From: Chlamydomonas sphaeroides
Taxonomy: Eukaryota > Chlorophyta > Chlorophyceae > Chlamydomonadales > Chlamydomonadaceae
DNA length: 40,156 bases
Assembly: GCA_001662425.1 (NCBI GenBank)
Contig: BDDC01000849.1
Coordinates: 1-40,156 of the forward strand
Direction: 5' to 3'
The notes under the pieces were generated by a model. It was given only the letters and a program-made list of their open reading frames with translations, ran no database searches and was not told the DNA's origin. Position numbers and translations under genes: made by a program. Shown one piece after another: positions 12,001 through 24,000 of the stretch (the first letter of the stretch is position 1; each line of letters starts with the position of its first letter).

Positions 12001-15000
12001 CCGTCGGCTCACTGGGCGCCATCGACGAGGACTGTGTGCAAACCGTCACCACGATCGCCTCGTAAGCGGAACACGGGACGAAAGAAAGGCCCTGCGCTGT
12101 GCCACTTGCCCTTGACCTCTCTTGGATTACTTGGATCCCTCTTCCCTGCACTGCGGCCACCACGTGCAGGGACGTGTTCAGCAGCTGGTCCGATGTGCCG
12201 TGCCGGTTCTACAGCTCTCGGCCGCTCTGCCAGCGGCCCGTCTCCACCAGCCCCGCCGGCCTCAGCCTGCGCAACATCGCGCCCGAGGCCCAGACCCTGG
12301 ACGGCAACGCCCACTTCATGCTGTTCATGCGCCTGATGGACTGGCCCTCGGGTAAGCGCAGTAAGCGCAGTGACACCTGTAAGGACTAACGTCGGGGTGA
12401 TGCGTGGCGGGCCAAAACACGGCTTGAGGAAGAACACGGCCATGCCAAGCCGTTGGTGGCGTAGCAGGAGCTGCGCCGCTGAACATATTTGACCTTTGCT
12501 CCTGACGATGCCCAGCCGCCCGCCAAGCAAAGCGCTGCTGAACACAGCAGACTCAGCTCCATGCCCCTACCGTCCAACTCGCAGCCGAGCGTTTCTGCCA
12601 GGCCCAGGGAGGCAACCTGGCCTTCTTCGACTCGGTCCGCCAGTGAGCTGTCGAGCAGGCGGGGGCATGCATTGCAGCGAGGGATGAATATTAACACGCT
12701 CTCTGCCGCTGCGGCCACACGCCTAGGTACGACATTGTCACAGACATGGTGTCACAGTACATGCTGACCAGCAACGCCAAGGCCCTTACCATCGGGGCCT
12801 GGTTTGGCCTGAACGACCGCTTCGTGGAGGGTGAATGGCGCTACTCAGCGTTTCCAGCTTTGGTGAGCATGAGGGGTCTGCAGGCCTGGAGCAGCAGCGC
12901 GGCGCGGGAGCAAGGCCCTGGCTCGACCCCGCAGAGCGGTGCTGCAAGCTGCAGCGGTGTGGTTCTCGAGCCAAGGCCCCCGCTCCATCCCGCTCGCAGG
13001 CTGCCAGCATTGCGGACCTTGCAAAGTGGTCCAACACCAGCAACAATGGCGCCGCGGAGCCAGTTGGTGCGTGGGTGACGCGACGCCTCCTTCTCTTGGC
13101 AAAATGCGCAACTCGGGTCATGACGAGCGAGGCAGCGGCTTGCTTGGCTAGCTTGTGGGTCCGTTTCCAGATGGTCAATCAAGCTGCACATACTCTCTGC
13201 CACCGCCACGCACATTGCCAGCTCAGCAGCTGACTCGCTCCAACCCACCTGCTTTCTGCCCGCTCGCTGCCGCCTACAGATGTACCCGTGCAGGGCGCTG
13301 TGAGGCACGGGGCACCGGCGGGGGCCGCGTGCTGCAGCGCGCCCAGCTGGGCGGTGGCCCCCTTTCTACCCTCTTGCTGACCCGCTGCTGCTGCTGCTGC
13401 TCGCAGACGAACTTCGGCTCGTTCACGTCCATGACTCAGTGCGGCCCCAACCAGTTTGTCAAGAACCTCGTTGTTGTGCAGGACGCACGTACCAGTGTAG
13501 CGGACCGTGGCGGCTTGGCGGTGTTCACAATGGAGTGCTTCTCCATGGATTACCCAACCGATGGATTCGGATTCACCGGCACGGTACGAGCACTGGCAGG
13601 GCGTGGTCGGGCTCTGATTGCAACGAGCACCCCGCCGTGCATGCACGCAGCATGGGCACCCTCGCTGCCCTTGATGTGATCCCTGCTTGCCAATCATTTG
13701 ACCCTCCTGTTCTCGCTGAACCCCCGCAGATCTCACGTGAGGGAGGGATGCCGGACGTTTGGTCTGTGAGGCCATCGTCTGTATCTAGGGCATACTGGAT
13801 GGCAGGCCGGCTCTTGATAAATCCAACAATCAAGATTTAGCTCACCACTGCTGATTTTGTCCCTGCCTCTGTTGCCTATCCTGCCTCATGCCGTGCCAGA
13901 CCCCTATGATACGACCCTCATAGGTAAGCAACGGATGTCCATCTGGCAAGCCGCGCATGAGTATGCACTCGCCCCTAACTGAACCCTGCTCGCACATCTA
14001 TCTATGGCAGGACCCAACCCGACGGACCCATTCAGTGTCAACGCTGGCTTCGTGTGCGTGTCCCCTATCTACCGCCGCGCGCACGCTGCTCACATTTGCC
14101 ACATGCATGGGCTTGCATGTGCTTGCACCTCGCATGACGGCTTGCTTGCCTGCGATGCAGGGTTGCATCTGGCCGCTGCCTTCAGACGGAGCAAAGCGAC
14201 CCGGTCACGGGTGAACTTCTCGGCCCCGACTATGCTGTGGGCATGCAACTCAAGGCCAAGCTTTGGTCGGACGTCACCACGCCAGTCTATGTGAGCGGCA
14301 TCTGCGCAGCAAGCGGTGTGCGCGGCTTTCGTGTGTACACACCAGGACTGCGCCAACAATTTTGACATGTTTCCGCTGCCAACAGAACCAGGAGTGCAAT
14401 GCGGCTGGCGTCTGCACTACCACCATCACGTACTCCCGTAAGTACACGCACCTTGGTACGGCATGTATAGCTGTAAGGGGCGGACCGGCCTCTACCTCGA
14501 CAGGGCCGCCTCGCCTGCGAGCACCTTCGCTTCCCCCGCCCCGCCTCCCCTCGTTCTGCCCCACCCTGCTCCCCTCGCCGAGCGTCCGCCTTGCCCCGCC
14601 CCGCCCCGCCTCCCCTCGCCTCGACTTGCCTCGCCAGGAACCGGTGCTGACGACCTGGGTGTTACGGGCGCCAGGCTGCTGTGCAGGTGCGTGCAGCAAG
14701 CTAGCGCTGCCATAGACCGGCTGAGCCGAGGGGCTCTGAGGTGCTGCTGCGCTGGCCCTGCGGCTCCGCCGGGCGGGCGAGTACGTCGGCTGGCCTCCAC
14801 CTGCAGGTTTGGCAACAATGACACGGACAGCCTCATGGGCGTCATTGGAATGGTCGACGGCAGTGCGGCCGTCGAGGGTACCTGGATGCCCGAGACGCGG
14901 TGGGTGGCGTGGGCAGCGAGCTCCCCTTGCTGGGCGCCCTACCTAGCTGCGGGGAGTACCCCCACAATCCGCATTGGCTGATCGATTATTCGGTGACACG

Positions 15001-18000
15001 ATAGCTGAGGCGCACCCCCCTACGCCTCCCTCGCCCCATGGCAGCTGCCCCGCCGGCATGTACGTGTGCGGCTTCAATGTACGGTACCAGCCGTACGACC
15101 CCAACACCTCGCCACTCAACAGCACCCGCGACAACACCTTCATCAACGCAGCCACCATCCGCTGCTGCGCCGACGATATCTTCGTGCCGGCCATCCGCTC
15201 TGCCGACTGCGCCGAGATCCGCTACTCGCTTCCACAGGGCAGCACGCTGGGTCAAACCGAATGGGCAGACAAGCCCTGCGTCACCACCATTGCCGCACCC
15301 TCAGCCAAGTGAGCTGCCATGCATGCTTCTTTTGCTAAGAATGAGGTTTCCGAGTTCTCTAACAGCTAGGCTGAGCTGCCACCATCGCTCAACCGTTTGG
15401 CTTGATGGACTCCCATGGGAATAGAATCAGATGCGAAGGACTGCACCGGAGCGTGTGTGACCTGGCCTCTCTGCCCGCCTCGCCCTCTCCCTTGTGTGCG
15501 CAGCAACGTGCTGTGCCGCCGCACGGTGGTGACCAGCAACGCCCAGACCGAGTTCCTGGATGTCCGCGACACCGGCATTCGGCAGCGCCAGGGCGTGCAG
15601 CAGGCCCTGGCGGAGCCCTCCACAGACGCGCCGCTGCCGGACACCATCGCCCAGACGCTGTCGCCCGTGGTGTCCAGCCGCTACGCTCCGCTCGACAACG
15701 GCGCCGCCAACAGCGAGTTCCTGCTATTCGACTCGGTCATGCCGTGGCGTGCTGGGGCGTCATTCTGTCGCTCACACAACGCCGAGCTGGCTCAGATCAC
15801 CACCACGGCGCAGCAAGAAGTGCTGCGCAGCATGGTGCAGTCCTGGTCGTCAGGCCGCGCCTTCCGGCAGCTGACGGCCTGGTTCGGCGCCAGTGCCTCC
15901 GGAAGTACGTAGGGGCGCCGAAAGGAGGAGGTGGCCCCGCCGTACAGAGGAAGGGGGCACTTTGCATGCCTTGTGACACGCTCCTTATGTCCGCAACGCA
16001 AAGAGCTTCCGTTAGTCTGGCAATGCCTGCTGAACCAGCTACTCAACTCAACCAGCTGGCCAACCCCTGTCGCCAAACGCAGACGGAGCCCCCTGGAAGT
16101 ACACCACCGGCGAGACACTCTCGTACAAGGCGTGGGGTGGCTCGGACGCCAACACTCCGGCAAACCCGTCATGTGGCACGGTGCTGTTCAGTTACCCTGT
16201 CGAAGGTGGCTCTTCCCTGCTTGTTCCAGTGTGGAAGGCCGCGCCGTGTACGCGGAACCTCCGCGTCATCTGCAGCCGGCCGCTGGACCGCCGGCCCTCC
16301 CCCAACCCGCGTGGCGCGCCCGGCGCATCGCAGCTGCACCGCGGTGTGCGCACAAGCGTGTTTGCTGTGGAGATGACCGCAGTCACCGCGGCGACGGCGT
16401 GCCAGCAGAAGGTGGGCCGCATGCGCAGCCCCCGCCCCAAAGCGAGTGTGGGGGCCTTGCTCGCACAGCACCGGTAGCACAAGCAACTGTGTCGCCCTGC
16501 TACTGCGTCCCGCACATATGCGTGCCCGCGTGGTGCCGTCCTGCTCCCAATTCTGCCCGACCTGCAGGGCAGCACCCTGGCCTCGATCAACACCGAGGAG
16601 GAGGCGGAGCGGCTGGTGGCCATGGTCCGCGAGTGGGCCCGCAACAAGCGGGTCGCCGGAGAGACGCGCATCTGGCTGGGCGGCCGCTTTGACATTGTGT
16701 CCCGTGTCTGGTCCTGGGCCGACGGCACCGACTGGGGCTACGTCCGCAACAACGCAGTGCTGCAGCCGACCCTGTCGGGCTATTCGTGCATCATGTGGAA
16801 GATCCAGGGTGAGGAGCCGGGACATCGAAGGGCCACGCGGCACGGCAGTAGGGCCGCGCGAAATCTATCTCCCTCCGCGCTGCTGCTGGCATATGCTGTG
16901 CTGCAAACGCTTCCACCATTAGCAGCGTCATCCTGACGACGTGTCTGCCCCTGGCGGCCTCGTGTTCGCGCAGTGTCGACAACCGGCGCCCCAGTACAAG
17001 ACACGTGGTCGATTGAGAACTGTGCCACGGCGTTTGCGTTTCCAATGTGTCAAGTCGGTGAGCTGGGGCCGGCTGCTGTGAGCTCGTGCTGAGGCCCCAT
17101 ACAGCGCGCTAACCGCACCGATCACCCCCTGGCTGCTGCCTGCATGTGTATATGCAGACCTGCAGCCCTTCATCTGCGCCAAGGTCAGTAGGACAGAGTT
17201 GGACCCGGAGCATTACTGCTTGGCCGGTACTTGTTGGGCTGCCGGCACATATAGAGATGGTGACAGCGCGTATGAACATGTTTCGTTGTATTCCGTCAGG
17301 AGGGCAGACGTGGATGGTGCCAACTAACACCCCGCGTGGCCCCATGCCCCGTGCCGCCGCCTCCTGCAGCCCAACGACGCCCGCCCCGCCAACACCCAGC
17401 CGGACGAGGACCTGTACTGCCCGCCCCAGACCGTGGTGGCGGGCATCACCGGCATGGTGCCGCCCTATTCGACCGTCACCGGCCAGAACAGCATCCGATG
17501 GGCGCCCATCTGCCGCGCCCCCGGCTGGCAGCAGGTCCTGGCCGACCGCGGTGGGTGGCCCTTGCTGGCGCAGTTGCTCTAGCGCCGGCCCCATCACGCG
17601 TATGCTGATACCATCACGCTAGCTTTTGCCGGCCCCATCACGATACCGTCACGCTAGCGCCGACCCAATCACGCTGGTGCTGATCCCATTACGCTAGCTC
17701 GCTCGGATCCCATCACGTTAGCTAGCGCTGATCCCAATACGACCACGACATGTTCACCCCCAGACCTGCAAACCACTCCCCGCTGCCGCGCCGGCTGGTC
17801 GGTGCCGCGCGAGGAGGCCGCCGCCTTCAACATCACGCTCGTCACCAGCGCCAGCTCCATGGACATGTGCGCCTTTGCATGCGGCGTCACCACGGCCCGC
17901 ACCATGTCGCCCTTTTCGCCGTCGCTGCTCGCGGTACGTGTGCGGGACCTCGGCCACGGCATGCTAGCACACGTATCCTAGCAGGGGGCCGTGCTCCGCC

Positions 18001-21000
18001 TCATCAAATGCTACGTACGTAGCAGGCGTGCAACCCTAATCTTCGCCGCCCTTATCCCACATCTGCGCCCGCCCGAGCAGCTGTTCTACAAGAACGGCCA
18101 GTGCCGCTGCGCACGCATGCTATCGGACAAGGAGCTGACGCCCGCCAGCCTGCGAGTGCTCGAGACCAGCACCGCACACGTGCTGGTGCTGGGCCGCCAG
18201 GCCGACCTGGACACGGTGTGCTCCGTGTCCGACAGCCGCATCCAGGCCTCGTACGGCGTGGCACCCACCAACATGCTGCTGGGTGGGTCGTCGGGGTCGG
18301 GGTCGGGGTCGGGATGGGGTGTGTGCCTGCAGCTAGGCTGCCAGCCCACAGCCCGCTGAGCGTGCGATCCCGCTGACAGCACGCCTGGCCGCCGCCTGCC
18401 CCTCCACAGACGAGTCCGTGCTGGGCTGGAAGCCGCGCCTGACGTCGCTGGTTCGCGACTCCAAGTACCGCCTCTACACCAAGCCCGCAACCTGGGAGCA
18501 GGCGCAGGTGCGACACGGTCCGAAGACCCACCAGCCGCTCACCCGCCCGCCAAGCCAGCTGGTTGCTTGGGCTCGGACGCCAGCCCATGCTATGCACAAT
18601 TCCTCGCGCGTATCCGCCCCCATGCCACCCGACCACACAGCGGCTGTGCACCTTCTACGGCGGCCACCTGGCCACCCTGGAGGATCAGGACGACGTGGCG
18701 GACATGCTGGCGCTGCTCGGGGCAAACGTGGACCCCAACGAGCTGGGCTCGGGATCCTCGGTGTGGGTCGGCCTGTTCATGGCGCAGTGGCCCACGCACC
18801 GGTGAGTGGCAGGCCGGGTCAGGCAGGCAGCGGAGGACATGCGGGTGTGTGCGTGTGGTGCGGAGGTAGGGCGTGTACTGGACATGCATGCGCCGATAGA
18901 TGGAATGGCGGGTAACGTGGTGCGGGGCACTGCGCTCGCTGGATCTTGAAGGGGCCGCTGTGAGAAGCCCTCCTGGCATGACTGCCATGCTCGCAGTTGG
19001 GTGGACGGCCTGCCGCTCAACTACCCCATCGGCTTGGTGGACGAGTGGGACTATGGTAAGCAAGCCGGGGAGCACCGTGTGATCGGGCTGCTAAAGCGCC
19101 ACCTCTGAGCTGTCTTGCATGACCCGGCCCTTGCGCACGCCTGCCTGTGCATCGCAGCCTCGCCCTACTGCGGCACACTGCGCTACAACGTGACCCGCAT
19201 CGGCACCCAGCAGCGCCTGAACGGCAGCGTCTGGGCCGGCGGCTGCGACCGCATGTACAGCTTCGTCTGCGAGACAAGTAAGCGGGCGCGCGGAGCGGGT
19301 GTATGTGCTGTTTACCTATATCTCACTCGTGAACGCCAGCCACCCCGCTTGCATGCTGGATGCCATGCCCACGACATCCGCATGCCTCATTATGCGCACT
19401 TGCACCGTACCCCGCCACGCAGGCACTATCATCGACAACAGCTTGGTTGGTGAGCTCGCCAGCGAGCCGCCTCCTGGACCAGACTGTCTGTTGTGCGCAG
19501 GATCGCCCTTGCAGGCTGTACGCTTATGCCTCCGCGGTGGTTGAACATGCTGACACAGCCCGTGTGACTGCGTATGACGTGCAGATGCGACGCCCGGCGA
19601 GACTCGGCCCCTGACCGGCCAATCCATGATCCTGGGCTCTTGGTGCGCTAGGCGGGGCGTTTCCCTACGCTGCTCGGCATGCACCATGCAATCGGCCATC
19701 GATCCACACAGGGGTGGCTCGCTAACGATCGATGCCAGACTCGATAGGCTGGATCGACTGGGTCGGCCAAGATACGAAGTCTGGCTGACACGTGCCCGCG
19801 GCCTTTGGGACCTCTGCACCCCAGGGCGATCACCCTGTACACGGCCCACCTGCTGAGCTGGAACGACGCCGCGCGGATGTGCCGCAGCCAGGTCCGTCCG
19901 TCTGGGGCGAGGCTCCTTAGGGACACGCACCTGCAGCCAGCTAAGCATACGTTTGTGGAGACCACTGCCTCTCCACACCTCTTGGCGCTCCCTCATGCCG
20001 ACTCGTTGTGCCTTCTGCCGCCGCCACCATGTTCCCTCCTCGCAGGACCAGGACCTGGTGTGGTTCCTCAACGCTGACGAGCAGGCCTGGATGGCGGCCT
20101 GGCTGCGCTCCACAAACAACACCGACGGCATCTGGACGGCGCTGACGGAGGACGCGGTCGACAGCCGCTACGCCTGGCGCACACAGGTGGGGGTCACCTG
20201 GTTCGTTGTGGCTGACTGCCTGTGTAGGTGGCGTAGCGATGAGCCAGACAGCCGCGCATAGGGCAAGGGTAGCTTACACGCCTGGCGCACGCAGGTGGGA
20301 TACTGCATGCTGGGTGTCGTGTCATTTGGGTGCCCTTTGTGCTTGTATGGTGGTGGGGGTGGTGCACGCATGTGCCGGCTGCACGTAGAGCACAGATGGA
20401 GCGGTGCAAGGACGGTGGTAGCGAGCGAGGCGATGCACGCCTCGCGCTGTTGCCGGCACTGCAACAGTGCACGCAGCGGGCATGCATGCTAGAAGTTGCT
20501 GCATGCGGCAAAACGTTCCCTGTGACGTGGCCAACACGCCCCTCTGCTCCCTGCGGCCTCCCCGGGTGCGGCCACGCCATCTGCACACCCTTGGACAGAG
20601 CCCCGACGGCATCGGCCTGTCAACCTGGCGCCTGCCCAACAACTTCGACCTGGGCGTCGCGTCCGGCACCAACGGCCTGTGCGGCTCATTAACTACATTG
20701 GGCGCGAACGGCACCGTAATTGCCCTGGATTGCGACACGCCCCGGGCCTTTGCCTGCAAGATGGGTGCGTACGACAGCCGCGGCATCCGAGCAAAAAAAC
20801 AAAACCAGGCAGCGCTGCGTGCGGCACCGTGGTGTGTACATACCATTTTCATTATTTCTTTGGAACCCATGTACAGGATCCATGTGGAGCGGACCGATCG
20901 ACCAAGTGCGAGTCGTGCGCCCCTCGCCCCCTCCACCACCGCCGCCCTCGCCACCTCCGGCCAATAGCCCCGTTCCCGCCTTCAAGTTCACCTACGGCAA

Positions 21001-24000
21001 CTCTGAATACATGTACTTTTCCGGCGGCCGGACGTGGTCTAACGCCAAGGGCGTGTGCGAGGGCCTTGGCGGCCGGATGCTCGAGTTCTCCTCGTTGACT
21101 GCCTTCTACGCCGTCACTGATCGCATCCGCCAGTATCTGCAAGGCACTCAGTCCGGGCGCAAGTCGAGCTACTGGTTTGGCCTGCGCCGCGATCCAGATC
21201 AGCTCGACCGCTTCCGCTACACGAGTGGCACCACGCCCGGCGCCGCGGACTTGTGGTGGGGTAAGTCCCTGCCTGTGCGGTTCCTGCATGAGAAGCCTGC
21301 ACTGCACGCCGACGGTGCGCGTGCCTGATGACTGCTTGCTGCAGGCGATGGCGAGCCGAACAATAGCGGCAATGCCGAACATTGTGGCGAGGTGTGCAAC
21401 TGACCCATCACTGCTAGCGCAACTTGCCATGCCTGTGTCGCATCGATGTGTGCGGTCTGCATCCAGCTGTCTGCATCCAGCTGTCTGCAATTAAAGGACT
21501 GCCGACGATTGCTCCCGCAGGTTGTCAGCTATCTGTCCGACCCTTGGATTATGGAGGTGCGCCCTTACTTGCGCGCGTACCTGCTGTCGCGCTGCCCTGG
21601 CCCTGGCACTGCGTTGGTCGGTCGCTAGCTGCTGCGCACAGAGCTCCGTCACCATGACCACAATGCAACGTCCTAGCATACCCCGGCTGCCCCTTTTTAC
21701 CCCATTCTCACACCCCCACCTTGCAGAGCACGAGGCAAGTAGCTGACTGGGCGGCGGCTGCGCCTACCTGCCGTGTTAGGCCGTCGCGCCTCACGACGCT
21801 CGCCACCAGGGCTTGGTGACAACGCAAGACATGCGGCGCTGACGGCGGCACGCTGTTGCATGCATGCTGCGTCAACATGCCGGATGTATGCGTGGCCAAA
21901 CATGGCCCCTGCTTGCTTGCGCGCCGAATCGCGACATCCCACCTGACCTAACCACCCGGCATGCACGCAGATGGTTCATCTTCAAGGCCGAGTGGTTCTT
22001 CTTTGGCGTTGATGACTTGTTCATTCTGTGAGCGTGTGCTGCGGGCAGGGGGCCGCCGGCTGTCGTGTCATCGCGGCAGCGCGGCAGCATGTGTGCCCTT
22101 ACAACCTGTGCCATTGCCGCCCCTGCGCAGCTACCTCAACAAGGCGTGGGACGAGCTTGGCTCACAGGAAAAGAACAATTACCGCAGGTGGGATTGCCGA
22201 TCCATCAGCGAGCCTAGCAGCTAGTGCGCCTCCCTGACTGCCTGGCTGGCGCCCAAGAGCTGAGGCGAGGTGCGTCGAGAGCCGTGCTCACCGTGCCCTG
22301 CCCGCGGTGCCGCCCGCAGGTGGCGAGCCTACCTGAACGTGAGTCTGCAAGAGCCATGGATAATGGGCACGCAGCCGCCGTGGTAACATGCCCTGTCGTA
22401 CGTGCTCTGCGCCATCAGGACCTGAACTGCGGTGACACTCGAGCCTACGTCTGCCAGATCAGGAGGCCGCCTGGTGGGGTGGCGGCCGTGGCTGCGGGGC
22501 GGCGGCTGCAGATGCGGCTGTGACCGTGTGGCAGGGGCTGCATTCATGACCGCGTCAGCTCAGGGGGGCCTGTGAACAAGGCCATGGCCCGTGGGGGCAG
22601 TCCTTGAGCGCACCTGCCTTGCAGCCGCGCACGGTGGCACGTACGTGCCGCGCCCGCATGAGCCCAACACTCGCCAGCTGCGCCTCCCCACGCCCCCTGC
22701 CCTGCCTCCCGACTGCCGCCTGCCTTCGAGCAGTGTTCACGCCCATAGCCAACATCGCGCTCACCAACCTGGAGATGCAGCTGACGCTCAACGGAGTGCA
22801 CTACACCATGTACGGCACCAGTATGAGCTGGAAGTCGGCGCAGGTGCGATTCCCATCTGTGAAGATACGGGGGGGAAGCGGGAGGCTGCGGGGCCAGTGG
22901 TTGGGGCTTCTGCTGTTTGATTGCCTTTATTTGCGCCAACATGGGGACCGAACATCTCTGGCAGGCCTTCTGTAACGCGCGCCAAAGCTACCTGGTGACC
23001 TTCACCTCGGCTGACGAGTACAAGGACGTCCTGCGCATGATCAACGGTGCGAGCGCGGCAACGAACGGGCACAGCTGCCAATCCCGATATCTGCCGCCGA
23101 TGCTTGGTGCCACGGTGGCGCGGTGGCTGTGCCCAACAACCATGTCAGCAGCAGGGGGTTCCATCCCATTGCGGTGTGCGCTGCTCGCTTTTTGCAGAGT
23201 GGACCTGGACGAGGCCCGAGCTGTCGGACCCTGTCATCGACATCTGGACCGGCTATAACGCTCTTGGGGAGGGTTCCGTGGAGGGCATTCAGAACAGCGC
23301 AGGCTGGGGTAAGAGCGTGCTGGCGCCCGAGCGTCTGTTCCCTGATGGCGCCTGCGCCGTTGTCCTTGACTCACTCCCCGGCCTTGCCGCGTTCGCACCC
23401 GACCGTTGCAGACAACCCGCTGCTTTACTTTACGGTGAGGTTGCGATGTGACGGTGCCGAGACCTCTGTGAAGAGCTGGCATGAGGCCCGGGTTCGGGCA
23501 GCCTGCCAGGGGCTCAGCTCAGATGCTGCCGGCGTCAGTGGGAGCCACACACACACCCACCTTGTGTTGGTTTTGTATTACTATTATACTTATACTTATT
23601 TCTGAACACACACCCTTATCGAGCATTCGTCGTGTGTTTGCGTGCGGGCCGCGCCACCAGAGACGGCCATGGAGCGACACCACCGTGGACAAAGTGCTCG
23701 GCGGGTGCATGGTCCTCAAGGTCGACCCCAGGTCGCAGCGCAACGGCCTCGACTGGGAGGACTGCGACCGGGCCACGGTCAGGCCGCTGTGCCGCAGCGA
23801 CGATCCCCTGACCAAGCCGGCCTTTGAGAGCGGTGCGTGCACTCGCGTGCGGGCGGGTGCAGGGGCGACCCGGCATGCATGGCTCTAACAGCCGTGCGGG
23901 ACACAGTAGCCGGACGTCGGGGCCACTGCAGCCGGCTCGGGGTGCAGCCGCCGCACTACTGCACGGCAGCTCGGCGAGCGCCATACCCCTGCTGTCATCG

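Noticed and set aside
22419..22523. TGA at 22521 as the end of a gene
   Set aside because: A GTGGGG donor at 22474 joins in phase to the next CTLD at 22734, and no polyadenylation signal (TGTAA) follows the TGA closely.
22974..22978. TGTAA, the volvocine polyadenylation word
   Set aside because: It lies inside exon 87 within the conserved AFCNAR part of CTLD 13; other TGTAA words (for example near 1396, 6652, 9958, 35987 and 36802) are inside introns with no stop before them.
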